Assembly (NCBI RefSeq): GCF_000717055.1
Contig: NZ_JNXI01000010.1
Coordinates: 124,001 to 188,000, forward strand
DNA from: Streptomyces iakyrus
GTDB taxonomy: Bacteria > Actinomycetota > Actinomycetes > Streptomycetales > Streptomycetaceae
Direction of reading: 5' to 3'
DNA length: 64,000 bases
Position 1 is the stretch's first letter. Every line of letters starts with the position of its first letter. Below are positions 25,905 to 34,690 of the stretch, one piece after another. The translations under genes were made by a program, and so were the position numbers. The notes beneath the pieces are model-generated. The model ran no database searches and had not been told where the DNA came from. It saw only the letters and a list, made by a program, of their open reading frames with translations.

Positions 25905-27301
25905 GCCTGCAAGCTAGTCGTGATTCGCTGCCGAAGGTGTGCCGCCTCCTCCAGCGTGCGATGCTTCGCGGCGAATCGGCGGAGTTCCTTGAGGTCGTCG
26001 GCCGCCCTGCGCGAGGTGAGGCGGCCGACGTCGTCGAGGGCCTTGTGGCCGATGGAGACGCCCTGCATCGGGTCCCCTTTCGCCATGACCAGTGACGCCA
26101 GCTTCGTACGAGAGATGCCGCGAGAGCGGGCGTAGTCGTCGCTGTGCCCGGAGACTGCCGTCGTGAACCGTTTCGCAGCCCGGCCTGGGTCCTGGTCGGC
26201 GTGGATGGCCAGGTCCCACAGCGCGTGGGCAGTGTCACCGTGGTGCTGCGCTTCGTCGTAGTACGCCATCCACGGCGGATCCTCGGACGGGTTGGAGTGG
26301 GCGAATGCGTCGTCGGCCGCGCCGACCGCGGCCAACGTGCCTTGTACGTTGCGCATTTTCCCGAAGGCGCGGGCGCGGGCGCAGTGCAGCGTGGCCTGAA
26401 TGGTCGGGGTGAGGCGGTCTGAGCGCACCAGCCCTTTTTCGGCGTAGGTCAGGCCCTCGTCCGGATCGCCGAGCCAGATCGCCTGACGGGCGAGGAAGGA
26501 GAACGTCTGGGCGCGCAGCCACCAGTCCCCGGCCTCTTCGGCGCATTCGGACGCAATCTTGAAGGCAACCCGGGCCTCGTCGTGGGCGTAGGCGTCGAAG
26601 TGCGTGGCGCCGACGACAATGCCCAGCCGTGCGACGCTGCCGAGAAGATCCGCGCGAAGCCGCGGCGGGCAGTCGACGGACAGCAGCCGTACCGCCCACT
26701 CCATCGAGCGGCTGGCGAAGTCGCCGACCAGGCCCCCGCCGCCTTGGGCGTTGTCCCAGCGGTGGATGCCGTCGGCGATGTGGCGCAACTGCTCAAGCTC
26801 CTTGTGGAGGATCCGCTTGGGGAGCTCGGGCGGTGCGGCCGGGGCTACGAGTCCGGCGAGGTCTGTGGGCGCGATTGCAGCAAGGCTGGTGGCAGCCAGG
26901 AAGGCGCGGCGATCCAATGAAGGAAGGCTCCCAGGTAGCGGGACTGAGGTGGTTCTGCCCAGGATGCGTCCTCCGCGGACCTGAACGGTCCCCTCCACGG
27001 GCCCTTGGCGGCCACTATCCGCTTCGCGCTGCTCGTTATCCGCATCGCCGAACACCATGCCCCATGCGCGGGTGAGCACTCCACCGGTTTCCAGGACTGC
27101 GTCCAGGCGCACCGCGAGGTCGCGTGGGCACCGGTATTGCCCCTTCTCAATCTTGGAGATCATATCCGGGCTGACCTGCACCATCGGCCCCAACTGGGCA
27201 GCACGCAAACCGGGACGACGCTTGCGCCAGTAGCGCAGTTCTGCACCGAACCACGCCTGCGGTGAAGCGTCGGGGTTGAGCTCTTTCTCCGGCTGGGGCA
27301 T
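25901..27301 (-). CDS. XRE-family regulator with TPR-like region
   Basis: This 466-residue protein has an HTH_3 domain at about residues 15-75 (AELRYWRKRRPGLRAAQLG, then KIEKGQYRCP). An internal Tat-like patch (LDRRAFLAATSLAAIAP) near residue 130 is followed by helical repeats. It is similar in plan to the regulator at 17976-19250 but not a recent duplicate. It is divergent from the ATP-binding protein gene (162 bp between starts) and coupled to the phosphotransferase. Confidence 0.85.
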   Translation of the reverse strand: MPQPEKELNPDASPQAWFGAELRYWRKRRPGLRAAQLGPMVQVSPDMISKIEKGQYRCPRDLAVRLDAVLETGGVLTRAWGMVFGDADNEQREADSGRQGPVEGTVQVRGGRILGRTTSVPLPGSLPSLDRRAFLAATSLAAIAPTDLAGLVAPAAPPELPKRILHKELEQLRHIADGIHRWDNAQGGGGLVGDFASRSMEWAVRLLSVDCPPRLRADLLGSVARLGIVVGATHFDAYAHDEARVAFKIASECAEEAGDWWLRAQTFSFLARQAIWLGDPDEGLTYAEKGLVRSDRLTPTIQATLHCARARAFGKMRNVQGTLAAVGAADDAFAHSNPSEDPPWMAYYDEAQHHGDTAHALWDLAIHADQDPGRAAKRFTTAVSGHSDDYARSRGISRTKLASLVMAKGDPMQGVSIGHKALDDVGRLTSRRAADDLKELRRFAAKHRTLEEAAHLRQRITTSLQA

Positions 27302-27463
27302 CGACGCTCCCTGGGTCGTGATGCGGATATCTCAGGTCTCCGCATCCGGATCTGCACGCGGGCCTCGCGGCCTGCCTGAATAGTCGCTGACCGTTTCCGC
27401 ACCAGTACACACCGCAGCCAGACCTCATTGGTGGGGATTTCGCCAGACCGAAGTGGATCAGAG

Positions 27464-27964
27464 ATGGCCGACCTCTTGGAACGGACCCCAGTGCCGGCAA
27501 CCGGCGTGCGGGCGACGACGCGCAGCAAGCCGGGACACTTTGAGATAGACCTCGACGTCACGCCTGAGGCCGTGCCCATTGTTCGAACCATCGTGCGCTC
27601 TCACTTGAAGCTGTGGGGGCTACCCGGCTTGACCGATCGCGTCGAGCTCGTGGTCTCGGAGCTGCTGACCAACGTCCTGCGGCACACGGCACCCGCCGCG
27701 CGCACGGCAGCAAGGAATGCGCGGCTGACAGTCACGCGCCTGCCCGGGGCACTGAGCGTCTGCGTTCGCGACTTCGACCCCGCACTGCCGCAGTTCTCCT
27801 CCTCGGGCCCTGAGGCGGAGCGCGGCCGGGGGCTGCATCTCGCCGTGGCCTTCGCCGACGACTTCGGGTGCTCCCTCATCCGAGGCGGTAAGGACGTGTG
27901 GGCGAACTTCCTGATCCACGACAACGACACGGGCGAGAGCCCACAGGAGCAGGAGGCATCATGA
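27464..27964 (+). CDS. ATP-binding protein of the anti-sigma/HATPase_c_2 type
   Basis: This 166-residue protein resembles the RsbW/SpoIIAB-like HATPase proteins that are abundant in Streptomyces. An N-box-like helix (RVELVVSELLTNVLRHT) and a G-box (GRGLHLAVAFADDFG) are present. These proteins may act as anti-sigma kinases; many occur with XRE/WhiJ-like regulators, as here. The ATG at 27464 has a weak ribosome-binding site, and an upstream GTG at 27428 is possible. The stop overlaps the next start (ATGA). Confidence 0.82.
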   Translation: MADLLERTPVPATGVRATTRSKPGHFEIDLDVTPEAVPIVRTIVRSHLKLWGLPGLTDRVELVVSELLTNVLRHTAPAARTAARNARLTVTRLPGALSVCVRDFDPALPQFSSSGPEAERGRGLHLAVAFADDFGCSLIRGGKDVWANFLIHDNDTGESPQEQEAS

Positions 27965-28566
27965 CCAGCCCGGACACGTCCAGAGAGCACACGCCGGTTG
28001 AACCGGACGGCGCCGAGCCCACCGATGTCACCTCGACATCGGGAGTGCTGGTCCACACCCGGCAGGAGCGCGAACTGGCCGTAGGTACGTGGCTCCTGCT
28101 GTCCGCAGACAGCAGTGACCAGGCGCGCAGGGAGTGGAAAGAGGGCGGGATCGCACTTCTACGCTGCGGGACGCTGTTCGCCGCCGTGCGCATGAATGCC
28201 GACCTGGTCCACGCCGCGGCCGGCTCCGACGATCCGGAGACAGTGAAGGCGTACCTCGCGAACGTGTTGCACGGTGGCCCCGTCTTCGTCGACCAGAACA
28301 GCCGTCTGTACTACGCCCTCATGCCGTCGAGTACGGCCGACCGGCGCGAGTGGGTCGAGCGGCGGCACGTCGGTGCCGAGTGCCTCGGCCCGGACTCCTT
28401 CCTCGGCGTACCGCGGCCAGACCTCAACGATCCTAACGAAGCCTTCAGTTACTGGGCTGTGCCGATGGACGGGCCGGGCGACCTGTGTCCCGTGAAGGCG
28501 GTGTCGCAGCTCGTCACGTACGGCCGTGACCGGCTCGCTGTGCTGGAGGGCGACGGTGGGGAGTAG
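27961..28566 (+). CDS. Conserved hypothetical, translationally coupled
   Basis: The 201-residue product has no membrane segment or signal. It starts with a Thr/Pro/Glu-rich tail and then a compact domain with HTRQERELAVGTWLLLS and RLYYALMPSS, whose fold I do not recognise. The ATGA overlap with the ATP-binding gene and the 11-bp overlap with the following gene mark a three-gene operon. This type of protein recurs next to HATPase/XRE gene pairs in Streptomyces, but no function is known to me. Confidence 0.75.
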   Translation: MTSPDTSREHTPVEPDGAEPTDVTSTSGVLVHTRQERELAVGTWLLLSADSSDQARREWKEGGIALLRCGTLFAAVRMNADLVHAAAGSDDPETVKAYLANVLHGGPVFVDQNSRLYYALMPSSTADRREWVERRHVGAECLGPDSFLGVPRPDLNDPNEAFSYWAVPMDGPGDLCPVKAVSQLVTYGRDRLAVLEGDGGE

Positions 28567-29104
28567 CGAGCGGGCGCCGATCGACGCGGCAACGATCCGG
28601 CAGACGTACACAGATGGCCTCGACGTATGGGGCCACTGCCCACCGGAGCTCAAGAAGCCGGCACAGCTGCGCGACAGGCTCATCGGGCATGTGCAGCTCC
28701 TCGTCCCAGAGGTCACGGACGTTGCGGCTCGCATGCGTGGGGAGACACGGCGTGTCGCGGTCCACGTCATTGTGCGCGCGCACCACCTCATCGAGGAGGG
28801 CGCCGGCAACTCACCGGCCGCACAGGCGTGCTCTGTGCAAGATCTCGCGGTCATCGCACGGGCCCTCCTGGTGCTGCACGAGAATCCAGGCCCGCTTGGT
28901 CCGCCGACCCGTCGGAGCGAGATCGAGGAGGCCGTACGGCGGAAGGTGTGCGGCGCTTGTTGGCAGCCGATCGCCGACGGCGAGGGGTACGAGCGGGCGG
29001 TGTTCGCGTCGGATTCGGGCGCCGGCATACGCGGCTACCTCCACACCGACAGCTGCTCCGCCCTGGCCGACGTGCGGCGAGGACAACTGCGCACCGCATC
29101 CTGA
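28556..29104 (+). CDS. Conserved hypothetical, DUF6415-like, with zinc-ribbon-type tail
   Basis: This 182-residue protein has a helical N-terminal part (APIDAATIRQTYTDGLD, then HVQLLVPEV) and a C-terminal metal-site-like tail (KVCGACWQPI, then YLHTDSCSAL, giving CxxC and HxxxC). From memory this matches DUF6415, a Streptomyces family often found in natural-product regions. The GTG at 28556 follows GGAGGG. It is the last gene of the coupled trio starting at 27464. Confidence 0.75.
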   Translation: MGSSERAPIDAATIRQTYTDGLDVWGHCPPELKKPAQLRDRLIGHVQLLVPEVTDVAARMRGETRRVAVHVIVRAHHLIEEGAGNSPAAQACSVQDLAVIARALLVLHENPGPLGPPTRRSEIEEAVRRKVCGACWQPIADGEGYERAVFASDSGAGIRGYLHTDSCSALADVRRGQLRTAS

Positions 29105-29221
29105 CAGACACAGCCCCCTGGGGATACCCGTGCTTGCCCCAGGGGATGAGGCTCCGACCGCCCGCTCGTGTCCATGGCGAGCGGGCGGAGCGGCCTACGA
29201 CCACGAAGGAGGATCCGTCCC

Positions 29222-29506
29222 GTGCAGACGCAATGGGTCACCAGCGACTGCTGGCTCGGGTGCGGGCGCACCGGCTTGCCGGTGATCTGGCTCGGGCCGG
29301 TGCAGTGGGACGGCCAGCACGCCCCGTTCATGGCGTGCGCGGACTGCCTCGCCCGCCTCAAGGCGCAGGCACTCGCCTACTTCATGGGGCGGCAACCTTC
29401 TGCGGCTCCTGAACCAACCCCTGCCCCGCCCGTGCCTGCCGCGCCGTACGGTCGCCCGCTGTGCGCGAGCGGCCAAGTACCGGCGGCAACCGCGGGTTTC
29501 CCTTAG
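29222..29506 (+). CDS. Small Cys-containing hypothetical protein
   Basis: This 94-residue product starts at a GTG preceded by AAGGAGG at good distance. Two Cys pairs (CWLGCG and CADC) could bind zinc; the middle is Trp-rich, and the tail is Pro/Ala-rich and probably disordered. It lies 117 bp after the DUF6415-like gene and may belong to the same transcript. The function is unknown. Confidence 0.55.
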   Translation: MQTQWVTSDCWLGCGRTGLPVIWLGPVQWDGQHAPFMACADCLARLKAQALAYFMGRQPSAAPEPTPAPPVPAAPYGRPLCASGQVPAATAGFP

Positions 29507-29552
29507 AGCAGCGGAGGCACGGGAGTCGTCAGCCGGGTGGGCGCGGGGAGGG

Positions 29553-30530
29553 TCAGCGCATGGTGGTGACCTGGGCGGCCGGGGTGCCGTCCGGGCAGTA
29601 GTTCAGCTGGGTCGCGGCCGCCGCCGGGCCGCCGACGACCAGCAGCGGCACGGCGAGCGCAATGGCCGCGGTCAGGGAACCGGCCGCGATGCGCAGGCGG
29701 CTGAGCGGGTGGTGCGGCTCGATGAGGCGGCGTACCCGGCGAGCTGCGGTGGAGCCGCCTGCCGAGATGGCTGCGGCCGGGGCGCGTCCGCCGGCGACCG
29801 CGAGGAGCGCGGCGGCGGTGATCAGGCGCCCGGAGCGGGCCGCCGCGACGTCGTCGGCGCGCATCTCCACCAACCGGCTGATCTCCGCCTCGCCGATACG
29901 GAACAGCGGCACGCGCGGGAAGGCGCGGGCCAGTGCCTGCGCCCAGGCCAGTACGGCGTCGTGCCGCTCGGTCTGGTGGGCGCGCTCGTGGGCCAGGACT
30001 GCGACGAGTTGGTCGTCGGCGAGAGCGTGCAGGGCACCGGTGGTGATCACGGTGCGACGGTGGCGGCCGGGAAGGCAGTAGGCGGCGGGCTCTTCGTGGT
30101 CGAGGACGACCAGACCGCGGGTCGTGTCCGGCCGACCGACCATGTCGAGCACCTCGCGGTGTGCCCGCCGCTCCCGGCGGATGCGCAGCAGGGCCTCGCC
30201 CGTGCACCACGCCACCCGGCCCAGCCCCGCGAGCGCGAGCACGGCTCCGGCCGCTCCGGCCGATGCTCCGCCCGGAGTGGCGTACTGCGCGGTCAGCGCC
30301 ATCACGCAGGCCTGCAGCAGTTCGGCGAGGTCCGTGCTCACGCGCACGGTGGGCACGCTCAGCGCGAGACCGGCCAGCACGGCGGCGGTGAGCGCCGATG
30401 CGCCGAGCACCTGCCAGACCATGATGCCCAGGCGCGGGGCCCGCTCGGCCCAGTGGGCGCCGCGCAGCAGCCGTGGTGCCACGGTGCTCAGCAGGGCGGC
30501 GTAGGCGAACAGGACGGCGGCGACGATCAC
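29553..30530 (-). CDS. M56-family membrane metallopeptidase (BlaR1-like)
   Basis: This 325-residue membrane protease has about four transmembrane segments and the zinc site LAHERAHQTERHD (HExxH type, near residue 183), followed by a downstream Glu ligand region (LVEMRADD). It lacks the large external sensor domain of BlaR1. Paired with a BlaI-type repressor (ATGA overlap), it probably cleaves that repressor or an associated factor on signal. The inducing signal is unknown. Confidence 0.88.
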   Translation of the reverse strand: MIVAAVLFAYAALLSTVAPRLLRGAHWAERAPRLGIMVWQVLGASALTAAVLAGLALSVPTVRVSTDLAELLQACVMALTAQYATPGGASAGAAGAVLALAGLGRVAWCTGEALLRIRRERRAHREVLDMVGRPDTTRGLVVLDHEEPAAYCLPGRHRRTVITTGALHALADDQLVAVLAHERAHQTERHDAVLAWAQALARAFPRVPLFRIGEAEISRLVEMRADDVAAARSGRLITAAALLAVAGGRAPAAAISAGGSTAARRVRRLIEPHHPLSRLRIAAGSLTAAIALAVPLLVVGGPAAAATQLNYCPDGTPAAQVTTMR

Positions 30531-30898
30531 TTAGACGCCTCCCTGGCCACGGCCTGATCGAGCAGGCGGTGCAGTTCCTCGGCCTCTCCGTGCGGCATCT
30601 GCTGTACGAAGCGGGCGAGCGTCGCCGTGCGGTTCTCGGCCACGGCGAGGACCTCGCCCATCAGTCCGGCGACGTAGTCCTCGCGGCTCCTCGTGGCGCC
30701 GTACCGGAAGGCGCGGCCGTCCTTCTCCTTCGACAGCCAGCCCTTGCGGTGCAGGATCTCGGTGACCGTGTGGACGGTGTTGTAGGCAGGTTCGGGGTTC
30801 CGACTGAGGCGTTCGAGGACCTCGCGCACGCGCAGCGGTTTGCCCGCCGCCCACACCGCATCCATGATCGCGGCCTCCAGCTCGCCGAACTGCGCCAC
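30527..30898 (-). CDS. BlaI/MecI/CopY-family repressor
   Basis: This 123-residue winged-helix repressor shows the family pattern: LEAAIMDAVWAAGKPLRVREV, the recognition helix PAYNTVHTVTEILHRKG, and a C-terminal dimerisation helix set. It is coupled to the M56 protease gene. In the family, the pair controls beta-lactamase or stress genes, or copper genes for CopY. No beta-lactamase is nearby, and no CxC copper motif is visible at the C-terminus. Confidence 0.9.
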   Translation of the reverse strand: MAQFGELEAAIMDAVWAAGKPLRVREVLERLSRNPEPAYNTVHTVTEILHRKGWLSKEKDGRAFRYGATRSREDYVAGLMGEVLAVAENRTATLARFVQQMPHGEAEELHRLLDQAVAREASK

Positions 30899-30943
30899 GT
30901 GTCCTCCTCCCGAACCGGAATGCTCCCGGACATCCTAAGCGGC

Positions 30944-31582
30944 CTAGGTGGACGGCCGGGCCGTCCCGATGATCGACGGGGAGGCCGGGTTGGCCCGGCC
31001 GTTGATCAGGAAGTAGAAGCGGCGGATGTCCTGGATGGCGAAGCCCGCCTCCTGGATGGCGTGTTCGGTGTCGCGGGTGAGGTGGCAGCCGCCGCCGGCC
31101 AGCCGCCACGGCAGGGCAAGTGCCTTCTGAGCCCGGCGGAAGCCGGGCCGCTCGGAGCGCACGTGCTCGTAGAAGCGCAGCTCACCGCCCTGCTTCAGCA
31201 CCCGCCGGGCCTCCGCCAGCGCCCCTGGTACGTCCTTGATGCTGCACAGCACCAGCGAGCACACCGCCACGTCGAAGCCGTCGTCCCCCAGCGGCAGTTC
31301 CTCCGCCAGTCCCGCCACCACCTCCACCGGCGCAGGCGCCTCCGCCGCCGCCTTCTCTGCCAGCGCCCGCAGCCTCGGCTCCGGCTCCACCGCCACGACC
31401 TGGGTCACCTCGGCCGGGTAGTGCCGGAAGTTCGAGCCCGTACCGGCCCCGATCTCCACCACCCGGCCGCGCACGCCCGTCAGCATCTCCTGGCGGTGCT
31501 CGATCGAGCCGTGCGCGTCGGCGAAGGCGGCGATGCGCGGATACAGACGGGCGAACACCGGATGCGACACCGCTTTGGCCAT
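30944..31582 (-). CDS. Class I SAM-dependent methyltransferase
   Basis: This 212-residue protein has motif I VVEIGAGTGSNF (near residue 40), the acidic end of strand 2 (AVEPEPR), and motif IV in FDVAVCSLVLCSI. It is in the UbiE/Methyltransf_11 group related to human METTL7. The ATG at 31582 follows GAGGAGG. It is divergent from the CcdA gene, 128 bp away. The substrate is unknown; its location suggests a thiol, metalloid or lipid target, but this is speculation. Confidence 0.85.
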   Translation of the reverse strand: MAKAVSHPVFARLYPRIAAFADAHGSIEHRQEMLTGVRGRVVEIGAGTGSNFRHYPAEVTQVVAVEPEPRLRALAEKAAAEAPAPVEVVAGLAEELPLGDDGFDVAVCSLVLCSIKDVPGALAEARRVLKQGGELRFYEHVRSERPGFRRAQKALALPWRLAGGGCHLTRDTEHAIQEAGFAIQDIRRFYFLINGRANPASPSIIGTARPST

Positions 31583-31710
31583 GACGTCCTCCTCGGTGGC
31601 GGCGGAGGCGGGCACCCCCGACGTTTCTCCTAAGAAGGTTGGGAGTATGCTCGCCCGGGCGGTCTGGCGTGACGTGCCGCCTCAGTTCCACCCTGCCCCG
31701 GAGGCCGTCC

Positions 31711-32472
31711 TTGAGCCAAGGCATACCCGACCTCGTCTCCAGCGGCCCGCTGCTGCTGGCGGCGCCGCTCGCGCTCCTCGCGGGCGGGGTGTCGTTCTTC
31801 TCGCCCTGCTGTCTGCCGCTGGTGCCCGGCTACGTCTCGTACGCCACCGGCATGTCGGCGGCCGACGTACAGGACGGGCGGGAGGGCAAGGGCCGGATGG
31901 TCGCCGGGACGGCGCTGTTCATCCTCGGCTTCTCCGCCCTGTTCGCGAGCTACGGGGCCGCGCTCGGCTACGTCGGGAACACTCTGCTCGACCACCAGGA
32001 CCTCATCACCCGGATCCTCGGCGTGCTGACCATCCTGCTGGGCCTGCTCTTCCTCGGCGCCTTCGAACGCATCCCGTTCGCCGGACGCACGTTCCGAATG
32101 ACCTACCACCCGCGTGCCGGACTGGCCGGGGCCCCGCTGCTCGGGGTGATGTTCGGGCTGGGCTGGACCCCGTGTATCGGCCCGACCCTCGCCGCCGTGA
32201 TGAGCCTGTCCTTCACCACCGGCAGCGCCGGGCGCGGCGCTCTGCTCGCCTTCGCCTACAGCCTCGGCCTCGGCCTGCCCTTCCTCGTCGCCGCCCTCGG
32301 CTTCCGGCGCGCGCTGAAGGCCTTCGGGTTCGCGCGCCGCAACGCGCGGAACGTCATGCGCTTCGGCGGAGCGATGCTGGTGATCGTCGGCATTCTGCAG
32401 GTCAGCGGCGCCTGGGCGTACCTGACCGGGCTGCTGCGTTACTGGGTCGCGGGCTACCAACCGGCGCTGTGA
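31711..32472 (+). CDS. ccdA: CcdA/DsbD-type membrane thiol-disulfide transporter
   Basis: This 253-residue, six-TM protein carries reducing equivalents across the membrane to extracytoplasmic thioredoxin-like proteins, cytochrome c or metal-handling factors. The redox Cys are in SPCCLPLVPG (TM1) and GWTPCIGPTL (TM4). The TTG at 31711 is chosen because GGAGG lies 6 nt upstream and the first helix starts soon after. It leads a run of exported or metal-linked genes on the plus strand. Confidence 0.88.
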   Translation: MSQGIPDLVSSGPLLLAAPLALLAGGVSFFSPCCLPLVPGYVSYATGMSAADVQDGREGKGRMVAGTALFILGFSALFASYGAALGYVGNTLLDHQDLITRILGVLTILLGLLFLGAFERIPFAGRTFRMTYHPRAGLAGAPLLGVMFGLGWTPCIGPTLAAVMSLSFTTGSAGRGALLAFAYSLGLGLPFLVAALGFRRALKAFGFARRNARNVMRFGGAMLVIVGILQVSGAWAYLTGLLRYWVAGYQPAL

Positions 32473-32480
32473 ATCACCAA

Positions 32481-32984
32481 ATGGCCAGGCTGGAGGGTCT
32501 GCACGGGCTAGCATCCCGTGCCGTGGCCAGGACACGCGTGCGATTGTCCGCAGCCCGGCGGTGGGCCGGGCTGCTGGCCGTGCTGGCCCTGGCCCTGTGC
32601 GGTGCCGGGCTCATGTCGGCCGCGATGGCGGCTCCCATGAACCTCATGGGGCCGATGAGCGCAATGGAGACGGCGCCCGCCGCCCCGATGACATCGTCCC
32701 CGGGGGCCCCAGTGTCCCCGGCGTCCTTGGTGTCCTCGGTGCGGACCGACAGAGCGGACGCCGAAGAGAGGGCCGGGTCCGTGGGCTCCATGGACGCCAT
32801 GGTCATGAGCTGCCAGCCCTCCACCACACACAGGCCGTCCGGCGCCCCGCTCGCCTTTGCAGCGCACGCCCCATCGCCAGCCGGGCAGGGCCTCACCCTG
32901 CCGACGGATGTTCAGCGGGCACCGCCGACTCCCGCTTCCCGCACAGGGCCAGATATCCACAGACTCTGCATAAGTCGGAGCTGA
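32481..32984 (+). CDS. Secreted Ala/Pro/Met-rich protein, DUF6153-like
   Basis: This 167-residue product has an Arg-rich N-terminus and one hydrophobic segment (WAGLLAVLALALCGAGLMSA), then a low-complexity Ala/Met/Pro/Ser region and a conserved-looking end DIHRLCISRS. The plan matches, from memory, DUF6153 proteins found with copper and CcdA genes in Streptomyces. It lies 8 bp after ccdA. A role in metal binding is possible but not shown. Confidence 0.65.
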   Translation: MARLEGLHGLASRAVARTRVRLSAARRWAGLLAVLALALCGAGLMSAAMAAPMNLMGPMSAMETAPAAPMTSSPGAPVSPASLVSSVRTDRADAEERAGSVGSMDAMVMSCQPSTTHRPSGAPLAFAAHAPSPAGQGLTLPTDVQRAPPTPASRTGPDIHRLCISRS

Positions 32985-33093
32985 TCGAGCACGCCCGCCC
33001 GGCCGTACGGCTCAGCGGGTTCCGCTGCCCGATCCCCTTCGGCATGCCGCCATGCGCGCGTGCCGTCCTCTGCCACCACGGAGTTGTCCACGC

Positions 33094-34263
33094 ATGGCCT
33101 CGACTCTCACTCTGTTCGCCACCAGCGTCGGTACCGGTCTGCTCGCCGGGGGCGCGTCCTGCGCCGCCGTGCAGGGCGGCCTGCTCGCCGGCGCCGTCAC
33201 CCGCCGCAGCTCCACCGCCACTCCCACGCCGGCCCCTGCCGCGGCCAGGGCGCGCGGCGCCTCCCGGGTCGCGGTGAAAGACCGCCGTCCCTCCCCGTCA
33301 CCGGCCAACGATCCGCCGGCTGAGCCGAAGGCGCTGGTGCCGGTCGGCGCGTTCCTCGCCGGCAAGCTCGTCTCCCACACCGTGCTCGGCGCTCTGCTCG
33401 GCGTCTTCGGCGACGCGTTGCAGCCCAGCCCTCGCGCCCGGGCTGTGATGCTCATCGCCGCCGGATTGTTGATGGTGCTGTTCGCCCTGGACCTGTTCGG
33501 CGTCAAGGCGGTGGCCCGGCTGGTGCCCAGGCCCCCCGCCTCCTTCGGCCGGCTGCTGCGCCGCAGCGCCAAGACCGAGTCTGTCGCCACGCCGGCGCTG
33601 ATCGGGCTGGCGACCGTGCTGGTGCCGTGCGGGGTCACGCTGTCCGTCGAGCTGATCGCGGTCACCTCCGGCTCGCCGCTGGCCGGTGCCGCCGTCATGG
33701 CGGGATTCGTGCTGGGCACCGCCCCGCTGTTCGCCGCCCTCGGCTACCTGTTCCGCCGCACCAGCCGGGCACTGTCCGGGCAGCTCGCGGCCCTCACCGG
33801 CGTGGTCGTGCTCGCCGTCGCCACCTGGACGGTGGCCACCGGCGTCCAGGCCGGCGGCTGGGCCACCTTCAACCCGGGCGGCTCACCCGAAGCGGCCTCC
33901 GCCGCCACGCCGCCGGCCTCTGACGAAACCGCGCAGGGCAGCGGCCAGAAGAAGTCGGTCACCAGCGGGCCGGTGAGCATGGACGCCTCCGGCACGCAGA
34001 TCGTCACCCTCACGGTCACCGACTTCTACGTGCCCACCGAGTTCACCGCGCAGGCGGGCGTGCCCACCACACTGGTGCTACGCGGCAAGGACTCCGGCGG
34101 CTGCGCCCGCGCCTTCACCATCCCCGAGCTCGGCGTCCAGGAGATCGTCAAGCGCAACGGCGACACGAAGATCGATCTCGGCACCCGCGATCCCGGCGTG
34201 CTGCGCTTCTCCTGCGCCATGGGCATGCAGACCGGCACCATCACCTTCCAGAAAGGCGCGTAA
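33094..34263 (+). CDS. TauE/SafE-like membrane domain fused to a cupredoxin domain
   Basis: This 389-residue protein has a DsbD_2/SafE-like membrane region at about residues 1-265 (GGASCAAVQGG in TM1 and LVPCGVTLSVEL in TM4 form a CcdA-like pair). A cupredoxin-like domain follows at about 300-389. In the latter, GGCARAF and FSCAMGMQTG provide Cys and Met ligands (C...C-x-M-x-M) for copper. The fusion suggests a copper transfer or reduction device at the membrane. The stop overlaps the chaperone start by 1 nt (TAATG). The start is ATG 33094. Confidence 0.82.
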   Translation: MASTLTLFATSVGTGLLAGGASCAAVQGGLLAGAVTRRSSTATPTPAPAAARARGASRVAVKDRRPSPSPANDPPAEPKALVPVGAFLAGKLVSHTVLGALLGVFGDALQPSPRARAVMLIAAGLLMVLFALDLFGVKAVARLVPRPPASFGRLLRRSAKTESVATPALIGLATVLVPCGVTLSVELIAVTSGSPLAGAAVMAGFVLGTAPLFAALGYLFRRTSRALSGQLAALTGVVVLAVATWTVATGVQAGGWATFNPGGSPEAASAATPPASDETAQGSGQKKSVTSGPVSMDASGTQIVTLTVTDFYVPTEFTAQAGVPTTLVLRGKDSGGCARAFTIPELGVQEIVKRNGDTKIDLGTRDPGVLRFSCAMGMQTGTITFQKGA

Positions 34264-34520
34264 TGGCACTGTTCAGTCGTAAGCGAAACACCGAGACCGG
34301 ACCGGTGGTCGTCCTGCAGGTGGAGGGCATGCACTGCAGCAGCTGCGGCCTCTCCATCGATGACGAGCTGGAAGAGGTGCCCGGCGTCCGCTCGGCCCGC
34401 ACCGACGTGCGCAGCGGACGCTCCACCATCCGCCTGGAGGAGGAGGCGACCGTGGATACCGATGCCCTTGTCGCCGCGGTGCGGCGCGCCGGCGAGTACA
34501 CGGCCCAGCCCGTCGGCTGA
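34263..34520 (+). CDS. Heavy-metal-associated (HMA) copper chaperone
   Basis: This 85-residue protein has the ferredoxin-like HMA fold. The metal site is GMHCSSCGL (CxxC, near residues 24-27). A short basic N-terminal tail (FSRKRN) precedes the domain. It is coupled to the cupredoxin fusion gene by a 1-nt overlap, so it probably exchanges Cu(I) with it. It differs from the two other HMA chaperones of this window at 47.8 and 62.0 kb. Confidence 0.9.
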   Translation: MALFSRKRNTETGPVVVLQVEGMHCSSCGLSIDDELEEVPGVRSARTDVRSGRSTIRLEEEATVDTDALVAAVRRAGEYTAQPVG

Positions 34521-34591
34521 CAGACCGAAGGCGGCGCGGACCGGCTGGGAGACCCCGGCCGGCCCGCGCTGTCGGGCACTATCCACTGACT

Positions 34592-34690
34592 GAGAACCTG
34601 TGGGTGCCGATCAAGACCGAATGGGTCCGCAGCCGCCTCTTCGCCATCGGGCCGAAGGCGGACCTGGCGCTGTTCGAGTACATCGACGAT
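34592..34690 (+). pseudogene. IS3-family transposase C-terminal scrap
   Basis: The frame reads ENLWVPIKTEWVRSRLFAI, then KADLALFEYID, a typical stretch of the DDE transposase OrfB of actinobacterial IS3 elements (usually followed by GFYN). Homology stops abruptly at about 34690, and nothing of the N-terminal catalytic part remains. It shows a past insertion between the copper and SMR modules. Confidence 0.75.

Noticed and set aside
30899..30943. Consensus BlaI operator before the BlaI-type gene
   Set aside because: No TACA-TGTA style dyad is present; the CCTAAG/CCTAGG stretch is too weak to call.
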